Source of the DNA: Acinetobacter qingfengensis
GTDB taxonomy: Bacteria > Pseudomonadota > Gammaproteobacteria > Pseudomonadales > Moraxellaceae
DNA: 64,000 nucleotides
Assembly (NCBI RefSeq): GCF_008693185.1
Contig: NZ_VXKN01000008.1
Span: 1 to 64,000 of the forward strand
Direction of reading: 5' to 3'
Part shown: positions 15,881 through 25,205 of the stretch, piece by piece
Numbering within the stretch: the first letter of the stretch is position 1
Layout: each line of letters opens with the position of its first letter
The notes under the pieces: generated by a model
The model's database searches: none
What the model saw: only the letters and a program-made list of their open reading frames with translations
Told to the model about the DNA's origin: nothing
Made by a program: the position numbers and the translations under genes

Positions 15881-15890
15881 TCACATATAA

Positions 15891-15914
15891 GGTTAGGCAG
15901 TAATTTGTCTAACC
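15891..15914 (+). terminator. Hairpin after galE
   Basis: GGTTAG (15891-15896) and CTAACC (15909-15914) pair, with CA/TG pairing inside one mismatch. It lies 11 bases after the galE stop. There is no T run directly after it, so it may only attenuate. Confidence 0.45.
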
Positions 15915-16048
15915 AAAATCAGGGATAGTTTTTTTCTAGTTTCTGGTTAATCTAAATAAATATGGTTACAAAATTTAAACTATCTATTTATTTTTGATTA
16001 CTCAAGATAACGTAATATCAGAAAAATTATACACCTGAACTAATCCTG

Positions 16049-16054
16049 TATAAT
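16049..16054 (+). promoter_or_regulatory. Candidate -10 box of the wcaJ-like gene
   Basis: TATAAT in the context ATCCTGTATAATT, 50 bases before the start. A nearly identical context occurs upstream of wza (TATAAT at 35895-35900). The -35 region is weak, suggesting an activator. Confidence 0.45.
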
Positions 16055-16103
16055 TTAAGCTATATTTAACAATTAATGTATTATTGATTGCATTAGGATA
16101 AAC

Positions 16104-17480
16104 ATGTCAACCAAGCTAAATGCCACCAATATTTCAATTTTTTATCGAATATTTGATTTTTTATCTCTTTTTATTGGTTTATATCTTTCTTGCTATTTCT
16201 TGGATATTCATGTCAGTAGCAAAGATATTACTTTTATTTGTTTAATCCAATTTCTATTTTTTTTATTTATTTGTGAAATTACTGATTTCTATCGTTCCAG
16301 TAAAGGCATGCGCCTTAGAAATCAGATAGAAATTTTATTTACCAACATTTTTTTTAGCAGTTTAATTACTTTTTTCGTCTTCATTGTTAATGACCTTAAA
16401 GATTTTGATTATAGATTAGCTATTTTAACATTTATTGTAACTTGCTTATCTGCTTTTAGCTTCCGCATTTTATTACGCATCAGTTATCGCAAACTGATTA
16501 TTGTTGGAACAAACTTACAAAATACCCTTGTAATTGGCGATACCAAAAGAGCAGCCAAAGTTTTAAAAGAAATTGAATATTCTAAATGGCGTGGTTACAA
16601 CAGTCTTGGTTTGTATAGCTTTCAAAATGAAGTATCTTCTGAATCTGTATTTTCCGGTACTTTTGATGATGTCAAAACCATGCTCCAGGACAATAAGATT
16701 GATAAAATTTATGTCATTATTGATAAACACAATCTCTCTCAAGCTGAAGAACTGCTGACCTTATTAACAGATTCTACTTGCACAACGATTATTGTGCCTG
16801 ATTTGTTCCAGTTAGAATATCTGTACACCAAAGTTGAAGACTTAAATAGAATCCCTACTATTCCACTTATTGACACTGATATTCAGGGAATCAATGCTGT
16901 TTTAAAGCGTATAGAAGATATTGTATTCTCATTAATGATCATCACACTCATTTCTCCAATCCTGATTGTTATTTCTATTGCAATTAAACTCACTTCTGAA
17001 GGTCCTGTACTCTTTAAACAAACACGTTATGGTTTAAATGGTAAACCCATTACAGTATTTAAATTTAGATCCATGCGAGTAATGGAAAATGGTCATGAAG
17101 TGAAACAAGCCACTAAAAATGACCCTCGTGTCACCAAAGTTGGCGCATTTATTAGACGAACATCTTTGGATGAATTACCACAGTTTTTTAATGTATTACT
17201 TGGTACCATGTCGATCGTTGGCCCTCGTCCACATGCAGTATCGCATAATGAACAATATCGTAAACTTATTCCGGGTTATATGTTACGTCACAAAGTCAAA
17301 CCCGGAATTACTGGACTAGCACAAATCAATGGCTGGCGTGGGGAAACAGATACACTGGATAAAATGGAAAAACGGATAGAATGTGATTTGATGTACATTA
17401 AAAACTGGAGTATCTGGCTGGACGTTAAGATTATTTTTCTAACAGTGTTTAAAGGCTTTATTAACAAGTCTGCGTATTAA
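16104..17480 (+). CDS. wcaJ: WcaJ-like undecaprenyl-phosphate sugar phosphotransferase
   Basis: It is expected to start the polysaccharide unit by moving a hexose-1-phosphate, probably glucose, from UDP-sugar to undecaprenyl phosphate at the inner membrane. The 458-residue protein has four N-terminal membrane spans, a Rossmann-like central part (NTLVIGDTKRAAKVLKEIEY), a further hydrophobic span near residue 275, and the C-terminal transferase domain with KFRSMR, RRTSLDELPQF, GPRPHA, KPGITGLAQINGWRG. This is the full-length polytopic class, unlike the short PglC-type enzyme at 43868. manC follows 61 bases later. Confidence 0.9.
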   Translation: MSTKLNATNISIFYRIFDFLSLFIGLYLSCYFLDIHVSSKDITFICLIQFLFFLFICEITDFYRSSKGMRLRNQIEILFTNIFFSSLITFFVFIVNDLKDFDYRLAILTFIVTCLSAFSFRILLRISYRKLIIVGTNLQNTLVIGDTKRAAKVLKEIEYSKWRGYNSLGLYSFQNEVSSESVFSGTFDDVKTMLQDNKIDKIYVIIDKHNLSQAEELLTLLTDSTCTTIIVPDLFQLEYLYTKVEDLNRIPTIPLIDTDIQGINAVLKRIEDIVFSLMIITLISPILIVISIAIKLTSEGPVLFKQTRYGLNGKPITVFKFRSMRVMENGHEVKQATKNDPRVTKVGAFIRRTSLDELPQFFNVLLGTMSIVGPRPHAVSHNEQYRKLIPGYMLRHKVKPGITGLAQINGWRGETDTLDKMEKRIECDLMYIKNWSIWLDVKIIFLTVFKGFINKSAY

Positions 17481-17541
17481 AATTGATACGATTGGATTAG
17501 TGTTATATTCACATTCAACAGATATATAAGGAAACTTTGAT

Positions 17542-18957
17542 ATGACAAAAAAAATCTTACCAGTTATTATGGCTGGCGGTAGTGGTACACGCTTATGGCC
17601 ATTATCCCGTACGCAATACCCTAAACAATTTTTAAAACTATCTCCTGATGGGTATACGTTATTACAATCGACTTTATTACGTTTAAAAAATCTGGATTGT
17701 GCAGATCCTATTCTGATTTGTAATGAAGAACATCGTTTTTTAGCTGCTGAACAAATGCGAGAAATTGGTATTCAAGCTAAAATTATTTTGGAGCCTGAAG
17801 GTAAAAATACTGCGCCCGCGATTACATTGGCTGCGTTTTACCAAACACAATTAAATAGTCCAGATACTATTCTATTGGTGCTTGCTGCCGATCACGTCAT
17901 CACACAACAGGAAAATTTTGAACACAGCATTCAACAAGCGATTCAACTTGCCGAACAGAATAAATTAGTGACCTTTGGTATTGTCCCAACCCATGCAGAA
18001 ACGGGTTATGGTTATATCGAAAAAGGTGCTATTGAGCTTACTGGATTTAAAGTACAACGCTTTGTCGAAAAACCAAATGTAACCACAGCACAAGAATATT
18101 TAGACAGTGAAAAATTCCTCTGGAATAGTGGAATGTTTATGTTTAAAGCCGATGTATATTTAAATGAACTGAAAAAGTATGCTCAAGATATCTATACTTC
18201 ATGCCAGACTGCAATACAGGATACAAAATCTGATTTAGACTTTATTCGTATCGACAAAGATGCTTTTAGCCAATGTCGATCAGAATCCATTGACTATGCG
18301 GTCATGGAACAAACACATGATGCTGTGGTTGTGCCATTGGATGCAAATTGGAATGATGTCGGCTCATGGTCTGCTCTTTGGGATATTCAATCAAAAGATT
18401 CTCAAGGTAATGTGCTCCATGGTGATGTCATTACTGTAAATAGCCAGAACAATTATATTCATGGTGAAAGCAGATTGGTCAGTTTATTGGGTGTCGATAA
18501 CTTGGTGGTCATCGAAACCAAAGATGCCGTACTGGTTGCTGATAAAAATAAAGTACAGGATATTAAGAAAATTGTAGAAACATTAAAACAACAGGATCGT
18601 ACCGAACATTACTGCCATCGTGAAGTCTATCGTCCATGGGGTAAATATGACAGCATCGATCATGCAGATCGTTATCAAGTAAAACGTATCACCGTAAAAC
18701 CAGGACAAAAACTTTCTATCCAAATGCACCATCATCGTTCTGAACACTGGATTGTGGTGAGCGGTACAGCAAAAATCCATAAGGGTAAAGAGTCCTTTTT
18801 ACTGACAGAGAATCAATCCACCTATATTCCTTTAGGTGAAATCCATGCACTGGAAAATCCAGGAAAAGTACCATTGGAATTGATTGAAGTACAATCCGGC
18901 TCTTATCTGGGTGAAGATGATATTGTTCGTTTTGAAGATATCTATGGGCGGTGTTGA
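17542..18957 (+). CDS. manC: Mannose-1-phosphate guanylyltransferase / mannose-6-phosphate isomerase
   Basis: A bifunctional enzyme making GDP-mannose. The 471-residue protein has the N-terminal nucleotidyltransferase signature [14 protein letters not shown] (residues 10-23) and PKQFL, the FVEKP segment, and a C-terminal cupin domain ([18 protein letters not shown]) with the zinc-binding histidines of type II phosphomannose isomerase. GDP-mannose feeds the gmd and fcl products at 32-34 kb. A phosphomannomutase (manB) is needed but is not in this window. A strong terminator follows. Confidence 0.93.
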   Translation: MTKKILPVIMAGGSGTRLWPLSRTQYPKQFLKLSPDGYTLLQSTLLRLKNLDCADPILICNEEHRFLAAEQMREIGIQAKIILEPEGKNTAPAITLAAFYQTQLNSPDTILLVLAADHVITQQENFEHSIQQAIQLAEQNKLVTFGIVPTHAETGYGYIEKGAIELTGFKVQRFVEKPNVTTAQEYLDSEKFLWNSGMFMFKADVYLNELKKYAQDIYTSCQTAIQDTKSDLDFIRIDKDAFSQCRSESIDYAVMEQTHDAVVVPLDANWNDVGSWSALWDIQSKDSQGNVLHGDVITVNSQNNYIHGESRLVSLLGVDNLVVIETKDAVLVADKNKVQDIKKIVETLKQQDRTEHYCHREVYRPWGKYDSIDHADRYQVKRITVKPGQKLSIQMHHHRSEHWIVVSGTAKIHKGKESFLLTENQSTYIPLGEIHALENPGKVPLELIEVQSGSYLGEDDIVRFEDIYGRC

Positions 18958-18970
18958 TTTACTTGAAATT

Positions 18971-19002
18971 AAAAAGAGAAGCAATGGATTGCTTCTCTTT
19001 TT
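18971..19002 (+). terminator. Terminator after manC
   Basis: Perfect 14-bp arms (18971-18984 and 18989-19002) around a TGGA loop, ending in a T run, 13 bases after the manC stop. Confidence 0.93.
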
Positions 19003-19428
19003 AATAAGAGATAATCAATTCTCATTATATAAAATTTAAATAATTTAGCTATTATAAAACAAGGCACTACAAGTAACTATTCCCAATAAACCATATAATA
19101 GTAATTAAAAATTCATGATAGACAGAACGTGTTTCCCAAGATCTCCTGATTCACCAGTTTTTCTATACAATATAGATAGATACTTAGATTGAAATTATTG
19201 GATATTTTATATACAGGTTCTTAGTTCACAAATTCTGGGCAGATAATTTAAAGTAAAAGTCCTCAATTTAGAATTGATTCAATGATGCATTTAGGCACTG
19301 TAATCAATTCTAGTAAGCTAAAAATTTTAGCATCATATGCAATAGAGATGTGGAAGATCTAATTATATTAAATTATTGGCATACTTCTTAGATTCTATTT
19401 AACATAATAGTCGTTATGTAAACTAGCA
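19003..19428. other. Intergenic region between manC and the toxin-antitoxin pair
   Basis: AT-rich sequence without an ORF I can support. It contains two inverted repeats: TAGAATTGATT at 19269-19279 with AATCAATTCTA at 19302-19312 (11-bp arms), and a hairpin at 19317-19331 (7-bp arms, one-base centre). It may hold the remnant of a mobile element or former gene, but I recognise no coding relic. Confidence 0.5.
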
Positions 19429-19457
19429 TTGTAATGCATATTGCATTACACTATTTT
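19429..19457 (+). promoter_or_regulatory. Promoter and operator of the toxin-antitoxin operon
   Basis: TTGTAA at 19429-19434 and TATTTT at 19452-19457 are spaced by 17 bases. A perfect 9-bp inverted repeat (TGTAATGCA 19430-19438, TGCATTACA 19442-19450) fills the space between them. This is the layout expected for autorepression by an antitoxin or toxin-antitoxin complex. Confidence 0.65.
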
Positions 19458-19483
19458 CATACACTCAATAAATGGAAAATGTG

Positions 19484-19729
19484 ATGGCTACTGTTAATTT
19501 CAGAGTCGATGATGCCGTTAAAGAAAAATCTTATTCAATCCTAAAAGAACAAGGGATTGCACCTACTGAGTTTTTTACAAATATCCTTGAATATGTTGCT
19601 ACGACTGGGAAACTTCCAATACAAAAAACCCTACTTTCAAAGGAAGATGCTGAACTATTAGCTGTTGTTCGTAAGCGGATTAATGACTCTAAAGAAATGT
19701 TTGAGGAAATTACCTTAGATGACTTATAA
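19484..19729 (+). CDS. relB: RelB/DinJ family antitoxin
   Basis: An 81-residue protein starting MATVNFRVDDAVKEKSYSIL, the ribbon-helix-helix N-terminus of RelB/DinJ antitoxins that binds the operator as a dimer. The C-terminal half is charged and would wrap the toxin. It should repress its own promoter, which carries a perfect inverted repeat between -35 and -10. I prefer the ATG at 19484 because a GGAA site lies about 7 bases upstream; an ATG four codons earlier is also possible. The stop overlaps the toxin start by 11 bases. Confidence 0.85.
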   Translation: MATVNFRVDDAVKEKSYSILKEQGIAPTEFFTNILEYVATTGKLPIQKTLLSKEDAELLAVVRKRINDSKEMFEEITLDDL

Positions 19730-20012
19730 GCTTTTACGTCATAAGGACTTCGCTGCTGAATGGGAAAAGCTTCCTCTTACTATACGAGATCAGTTTAAGA
19801 AAAAATTAGCTAAAGTAACAGAACAACCACATATTCCAAAGAATATGCTTAAAGGTGATCTTGCAGGCTGCTATAAAATCAAATTATTAAAGGCTGGTGT
19901 CCGACTTGTTTATCAGGTCAAAGATGATCAGGTAGTTATTTTGCTAATTACTGTTGGAAAACGAGCTGATAGCATAGTTTATGATGAAGCAAAAAAACGG
20001 ATTAAAAACTAA
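19719..20012 (+). CDS. relE: RelE/ParE superfamily toxin
   Basis: A 97-residue basic protein with the RelE pattern: YKLLRHKDFAAEWEKLP at the N-terminus, the central KNMLKGDLAGCYKIKLLKAGVRLVY core and VVILLITVGKRADSIVYDEA near the C-terminus. RelE toxins cleave mRNA in the ribosomal A site; the Arg and Lys residues and C-terminal Tyr needed for that are plausible here but not proven. It overlaps the antitoxin by 11 bases, so both are translated together. The pair sits between the two oppositely oriented arms of the exopolysaccharide region. Confidence 0.85.
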   Translation: MTYKLLRHKDFAAEWEKLPLTIRDQFKKKLAKVTEQPHIPKNMLKGDLAGCYKIKLLKAGVRLVYQVKDDQVVILLITVGKRADSIVYDEAKKRIKN

Positions 20013-20156
20013 AAAATGGGAGCTTAAGGAACAATACAACAATCGTCATCAGTTTAGAAAGAGAGATCAAAGTTACTCTATTTCTAGTTGATTTGGCTTA
20101 AAAGTTTTAGAAAAAACAAATATATAACAAAATAATAAACAGTAAGTAAAAATAAT

Positions 20157-21398
20157 CTACTTGCTATCCATCAATAACTGAAGCTGTTGCTCAAATTTTC
20201 GTAAAATTGTATCCTGATCCAACTTGCTTTCAGCATACAACCGACCATTTTTCCCGAACTTTTGACGTAACCCAGCATTATTAGCAAGTGTTAATACTGC
20301 ATCTGCCATAGCTTGTGCATTTTCAGGTTGGACAATTAAACCGCATTCTGCATCATGTGCAACCACCCGCCCTAATTCTGTATCTAAATCAGCTGTTGCA
20401 ATAACCGCTCGTCCACTCGCTAACATTCCAGTCAATTTAGATGGCATTACCAAATCGGCAGCATCTGCACGTTGTGGTAATAAATGAATATCCGCTATAC
20501 CTAATAACTCACTTAATCGTTCTAAAGGCTGTAAATCCAAAAAACGTACATGTGGTAAATTTTGACATAACTGTTCAAGATCTGCTCGCCCTGCACCATT
20601 ACCACAAAATATAAATTCAATATTTGGAGATAATGGATTTAGAGATAATATTTTTGCTATTTCTGCCAAAATTTCCAGGCCTTGTTTTCCTCCCATATTG
20701 CCTGAGTACAATGCAACAATTGCATCATCGCCTATCCCCAATTCTTTACGATATGGACTAACATCAGTCAAAGGGCGAATAGCTGAAATATCAACCCAGT
20801 TTGGAAATAAAATAATTTTTGAATCAGTAATTCCTTTATTTTTGGCAAGGGCTAACATCTGCCCAGAAATACTTGAAACTCGATCAAAGCAGGACATTAA
20901 CCATCGTTCAACATTTTCAACAAAGCGACGCAGCTTTTGTCCCTTAATTAAACCCATATCAAAAGCAGCATTAACTTCATAATCCTGCACATGCAACCAA
21001 GATTTTGCACCAATAATTTTTGCAGAAAGTACAGCAGCAGGTGCACATACCAATGGTGGTTCAACCACCCAGATAATATCAGGTTTCCACCACCATTGTT
21101 TTATTAATGTAGGTAAACTGAATACTGCAAAAGATGCAAGATGAATTATTCGTTTTAGCCCACTAGGTTTATCAGGAACCCAAAGTGGTACCCTATATAC
21201 AGTAACGCCCTGCCATTGCTCTACTACATAGCTATTTTTATAGTTTTCACTAATTTTCCATGCAGGATAGTAAGGTGGTGCTGTAATTACATGTACATCA
21301 TGCCCTTGAGCAGCAAACCATGCTGCCATTTCACCTGTATATTTACCTATACCTGTTAATTCTGGTGAGAAATTAATACCATAAAACAGAATTTTCAT
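20157..21398 (-). CDS. wcaI: WcaI-like glycosyltransferase (GT4)
   Basis: The 413-residue protein matches the WcaI/WbuB type of family 4 glycosyltransferase: MKILFYGINFSPELTGIGKY at the N-terminus, PPYYPAWK near residue 45, and a C-terminal donor domain with LYSGNMGGKQGLE and PSKLTGMLASGRAVI. In colanic acid synthesis WcaI is proposed to transfer a fucosyl residue. The sugar used here is inference. It is the last gene of the long minus-strand operon and lies three bases after the GT2 gene. Confidence 0.85.
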   Translation of the reverse strand: MKILFYGINFSPELTGIGKYTGEMAAWFAAQGHDVHVITAPPYYPAWKISENYKNSYVVEQWQGVTVYRVPLWVPDKPSGLKRIIHLASFAVFSLPTLIKQWWWKPDIIWVVEPPLVCAPAAVLSAKIIGAKSWLHVQDYEVNAAFDMGLIKGQKLRRFVENVERWLMSCFDRVSSISGQMLALAKNKGITDSKIILFPNWVDISAIRPLTDVSPYRKELGIGDDAIVALYSGNMGGKQGLEILAEIAKILSLNPLSPNIEFIFCGNGAGRADLEQLCQNLPHVRFLDLQPLERLSELLGIADIHLLPQRADAADLVMPSKLTGMLASGRAVIATADLDTELGRVVAHDAECGLIVQPENAQAMADAVLTLANNAGLRQKFGKNGRLYAESKLDQDTILRKFEQQLQLLMDSK

Positions 21399-21401
21399 TA
21401 A

Positions 21402-22325
21402 TTAATCCACACTCAATTTATGACCTGTTAATTCAGATATTTTTACTAGAATTTGCTTTTTATCGGTCATACCTACAATTGCACGTTCTAATTCCATAAT
21501 TTTTGCACCAACCAAAAATCTGTACCAGTAACCTTGTAAGAAATGATAGACTAAACCAGATCGACCATCCAAAAAACCCAATTGAAAAATATATCGCCAT
21601 AAAAAATATAATAATGCACTGATTGTAAAAGGCAATTTATTATAGATTTTTTCTTTAATATTACGTTTGAGTGATGCTTGAAATGATGCTGTTTCTGTAT
21701 TTAAAGAATCTTCCTGAGTAAATAAAGCATATTTTTGATTTAATACATCAATTGCCTCTCGTGTAGCATATTTATTATGCTTATCGGTAAAAAATGTTAA
21801 ATCATTTAAATTACAATCTAAAAAACCACCATTAAATGTTATAGTTTCTCCATTAGAAATAACGACATGCTCATCCATCCAACGATCCTCAACTCGACCA
21901 TGTCCCGTACGCCAAATTCGCATTAACCGCAATGGATAACGTCCACCAAAACGCACCCAACGGTCCATAAAAATATGTTTTCGTTTGAGATTGATACCAA
22001 CAATATTTTCTGATAAATGCGGCAATTTCTGTTGGATTTCTTGTTGTAAATCGCTTTCGATAATTTCATCTGCATCCAAACGCATTATCCAGTTTGCTGT
22101 AATTGGCGCATTATCTAATGCCCAATTAAATTGCTTGGCCTGATTTACGAAGGGATGAACTAAAACTAATGCTTTATTTTTTTCTGCTAATTCAACTGTT
22201 TTATCTTTAGAACCAGAATCAATTACAAAAATTTCAGAAGCGATTGATTGCACCGACTTTATTGCACGTTCGATATGCATTTCTTCATTATAAGTGAGAA
22301 TTACAACCGCTAGGTCATTGCTCAT
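21402..22325 (-). CDS. Glycosyltransferase family 2
   Basis: A 307-residue GT-A enzyme. The N-terminus AVVILTYNEEMHIERAIKSV, the nucleotide-binding IDSGSKDKT and the metal-binding LDAD (residues 83-86) define the family. The C-terminal part has a hydrophobic segment (ALLYFLWRYIFQLGF) that may attach it to the membrane, as in WaaE-type enzymes. It overlaps the wcaF-like gene by 11 bases. It probably adds one sugar of the unit at the cytoplasmic membrane face; the specificity cannot be read from sequence. Confidence 0.85.
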   Translation of the reverse strand: MSNDLAVVILTYNEEMHIERAIKSVQSIASEIFVIDSGSKDKTVELAEKNKALVLVHPFVNQAKQFNWALDNAPITANWIMRLDADEIIESDLQQEIQQKLPHLSENIVGINLKRKHIFMDRWVRFGGRYPLRLMRIWRTGHGRVEDRWMDEHVVISNGETITFNGGFLDCNLNDLTFFTDKHNKYATREAIDVLNQKYALFTQEDSLNTETASFQASLKRNIKEKIYNKLPFTISALLYFLWRYIFQLGFLDGRSGLVYHFLQGYWYRFLVGAKIMELERAIVGMTDKKQILVKISELTGHKLSVD

Positions 22326-22893
22326 TTTTCATTACTCGCATTTTTACAAATTTAGCAGGATTACCTGCAACAACATGCCATGCATCAACATTCTTAAAAA
22401 CAACCGCTCGTGCTCCTACCACTGCCCCTTCAGCAATCGTTACTCCCGGACCAACAAAGGCATCTGCAGCAACCCATGCCTGGTCATGTATAAATATTGG
22501 TTTGGTAAATAACTGAAATTTAGGATCAGAAAAATCGTGTGTCCCCGCACATAAATAAGAATATTGACTTACTATTGTATTTTTACCTAAAACTATCGGT
22601 GCCATATTATAGCAATTTACATAAGGAGCTAAACATGAATGTTCTTCCATCTGTAAATTCGGTGGATACCAGATTTTAACAGAACCATACACATGTGCTG
22701 TTTTATCTACTTTCGCACCAAATAAATTAAGTAAAAATACTCGCCATTTGTGCAATGGTGGAGGTGTCCAGGAAGCAAATACTTTCCAAACAATAGCCCA
22801 TAATGCTCGAAGTAACCGATGTTTTAAAGAAAATGAAGGTGCCCCTTTAAATGGGTCTTGATCAACAGAAGCCTCAATTGGCTGATTTTTCAT
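22315..22893 (-). CDS. wcaF: WcaF-like O-acetyltransferase (left-handed beta-helix)
   Basis: The 192-residue protein resembles putative colanic acid acetyltransferases: an N-terminal helical part (FSLKHRLLRALWAIVWKVF, PPPLHKWRVFLL) and hexapeptide repeats from about residue 65 (AKVDKTAHVYGSV, IVLGKNTIVSQYSYL, AFVGPGVTIAEGAVVGARAV) ending in GNPAK. It would move acetyl from acetyl-CoA to a sugar hydroxyl. I chose the ATG at 22893, four bases after AAGGGTGA. A longer start would lie inside the upstream gene's end. Confidence 0.85.
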   Translation of the reverse strand: MKNQPIEASVDQDPFKGAPSFSLKHRLLRALWAIVWKVFASWTPPPLHKWRVFLLNLFGAKVDKTAHVYGSVKIWYPPNLQMEEHSCLAPYVNCYNMAPIVLGKNTIVSQYSYLCAGTHDFSDPKFQLFTKPIFIHDQAWVAADAFVGPGVTIAEGAVVGARAVVFKNVDAWHVVAGNPAKFVKMRVMKNEQ

Positions 22894-22897
22894 GATT

Positions 22898-24079
22898 TCA
22901 CCCTTTAGAATTATTTTTAGCATGCTCTAAAGCTGCTGTTAAATCACAAGCGGCAGCGGCTATTGTAAAGTTTTTTTCATACACTTGTCGAGCCGATTTG
23001 GACATTTGGTTTCTTTGGACCTGTGACATCTTTTCCCATTGAGCAATTACTTTCGTAGCTCCTTCAACAGTATCCTCAGCGACAATACCTCCTCCGCCTG
23101 ATTCAATTTCTCGCCAGATATTAATCTGATTAGAAATTAATACAGGTTTACCATAAGCCAATGCTTCTGCAACAGCAATACCAAAATTTTCCTGATGCGA
23201 AGTTAATACAAAAGCTTCTGCACCTCGAAAGGCCTCAGCCTTAATATTTCCTTTCAACATCCCTGACCAATGAACTTTATCGGCTATTCCCAATTGATCC
23301 GCTTGTAATTTAAGTTTATCAATTAAATCATCATGACAGGGACCTGCCATAACTAACTGTAATTCAGTTCGTTGAACAGCCTTTGCAAAACCCTCGAGCA
23401 ATAAATCACAGCCTTTTTTTTCATGAATACGGCTTAAGTAAAGTAAATATGGGTGATGATCTAAATTTGGCACTAATTCACGAAAAACTGCATCGTCTTC
23501 TGGTGTTGTTGCCAAGGCATCCGCAGCAGCATATGCCACCACTTTAGCTCGATACTGGTATCCCCAAAATACACCTTCAGCTAAACGTTTTTCTTCTTCT
23601 GAAGTAAACAATACTTGTGAAGCATCTCTTAAAACACGTCCTTGAATTAACCAAAACACCTGTTTTAACCAATGTTTTAATGGATATGTTTTTTTAAACC
23701 ATGGATCCATCATACCATGAGTAAATAACACATAAGGAAGTTTTGCCTTAGTACATCCTTGCCATCCACCTATAGAAGCATGATTCCAAAGACCATGAAT
23801 CACCGCCACATCAAATCGATGTGCATTATTAACAATCCACTCAGCAAGTTTAGGTGTATAACCATATTTTTTGGACGTAGGACCTATCCCATGTACCTGA
23901 CATGGAAAGTCATTTAAAAATGCTGCATCCACATCATCTAACGTCACAACTTCTATATACTGACCTTGTGTTAAACGATAACGCACTGATTGTGTTAAAC
24001 CTTCAACAGGTCCACCTGTTTCCTTTGAGACAGAAGCAATAATATGTAATACACATAAATTAGATTGTTTTTTAGGCAC
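22898..24079 (-). CDS. Glycosyltransferase family 4
   Basis: A 393-residue GT-B enzyme. The N-terminal domain has ASVSKETGGPVEGLTQSV, typical of glycan acceptor binding, and the C-terminal domain has LYLSRIHEKKGCDLLLEGF followed by the EX7E motif in ENFGIAVAEAL. It acts at the inner membrane face. It overlaps the next upstream gene by eight bases. Acceptor and donor are unknown; it is one of six transferases available to extend the primed unit. Confidence 0.85.
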   Translation of the reverse strand: MPKKQSNLCVLHIIASVSKETGGPVEGLTQSVRYRLTQGQYIEVVTLDDVDAAFLNDFPCQVHGIGPTSKKYGYTPKLAEWIVNNAHRFDVAVIHGLWNHASIGGWQGCTKAKLPYVLFTHGMMDPWFKKTYPLKHWLKQVFWLIQGRVLRDASQVLFTSEEEKRLAEGVFWGYQYRAKVVAYAAADALATTPEDDAVFRELVPNLDHHPYLLYLSRIHEKKGCDLLLEGFAKAVQRTELQLVMAGPCHDDLIDKLKLQADQLGIADKVHWSGMLKGNIKAEAFRGAEAFVLTSHQENFGIAVAEALAYGKPVLISNQINIWREIESGGGGIVAEDTVEGATKVIAQWEKMSQVQRNQMSKSARQVYEKNFTIAAAACDLTAALEHAKNNSKG

Positions 24080-25205
24080 TAATTATTTCCTCAATCAGTT
24101 TGGCTAAATTTTGGGTAAATGTCGTCATCAAATACTGTTGCTGTACCTTTTTATAACCTGCTTCTCCCATTGCTTTAGCTTTCTCAGGATTAAGCAATAA
24201 ATCTGTTATTTTTTTAGCTAATTCAGGAATATCATCATGATGAATGGCATAACCATCTACTCCATCTGTAATCACTTCATGTGAGGCATCCTCAGTACCA
24301 CAAATTACAGGAACATAACGAAGCCAAGCCTCGAGAAATACAATACCAAAACCTTCTTTTTCGGAGGGCATAACAAATACTGTTGCACCAGCATAAGATT
24401 GGGCTAATTCTTCATCACTTACACGCCCCATAAAGTCTACTATATCAGCAACTGCTAAATCTTGTGCCAATTTTTGTAGTTGGGAGCGAAGAATACCATC
24501 TCCAATCACACGATATCGTACATTTGGAATATACTTTCGAATTTCTGGCATTGCACGTAATACACTATCTACATGCTTACCAATATCATGCTCGGCCATT
24601 CGGGACACTGTAAGTAAAAAAGAACTTGTATTACTATTTTCTACGATTTTTTTATCAAAAACTAAAGGATCGACAGCATTAGGAAAAAGATAAAATTTAT
24701 CCTTCGGTACATGAAATGCATCCGACATTAATGTTGCTGTAAATTCAGATACAGATGCAATTTTATCAATAAAATTCAATGCCCATGATTCCCATTTCTT
24801 TTTCTGACGTGTTCCTTTTGTATTCCAAACATCATGACCATGAACAAATAGAACTGTTTTTAGTCTAGGGTTTACTAACTTAGCTAAAATCGCCATCGGT
24901 AACAAATTAATATGCCCAAAAAACATAATATCTGTATATTTGGCAAATTTGAGAATATTCATCGCAACCTTTTTATGTGAAGAACCACATGCTATAAAAT
25001 TGACATTTTCTATTCTTTGTGCAATATCTTGCTCTGTATCTCCTTTTAAAATAATGGTTGGTCTGAATAGATTTGATTTAAAAGAAATTTCTGCAAGGGC
25101 AGAAACTACTCGACGATTGAATTGTTGTAGTCCACCTACCATCGAATAGCTCTCAAGTGCACAAAATGTAAATCTTAAATTTGAATCTAATGTTTTAGTC
25201 TGCAT
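24072..25205 (-). CDS. Glycosyltransferase family 4
   Basis: A 377-residue GT-B enzyme with SMVGGLQQFNRRVVSALAE near the N-terminus, a VHGHDVWN segment, and the donor site EKEGFGIVFLEAW carrying the EX7E motif. It overlaps both neighbours by 8-11 bases, indicating tight coupling within the operon. The specific sugar is not predictable from the sequence. Confidence 0.85.
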   Translation of the reverse strand: MQTKTLDSNLRFTFCALESYSMVGGLQQFNRRVVSALAEISFKSNLFRPTIILKGDTEQDIAQRIENVNFIACGSSHKKVAMNILKFAKYTDIMFFGHINLLPMAILAKLVNPRLKTVLFVHGHDVWNTKGTRQKKKWESWALNFIDKIASVSEFTATLMSDAFHVPKDKFYLFPNAVDPLVFDKKIVENSNTSSFLLTVSRMAEHDIGKHVDSVLRAMPEIRKYIPNVRYRVIGDGILRSQLQKLAQDLAVADIVDFMGRVSDEELAQSYAGATVFVMPSEKEGFGIVFLEAWLRYVPVICGTEDASHEVITDGVDGYAIHHDDIPELAKKITDLLLNPEKAKAMGEAGYKKVQQQYLMTTFTQNLAKLIEEIISA

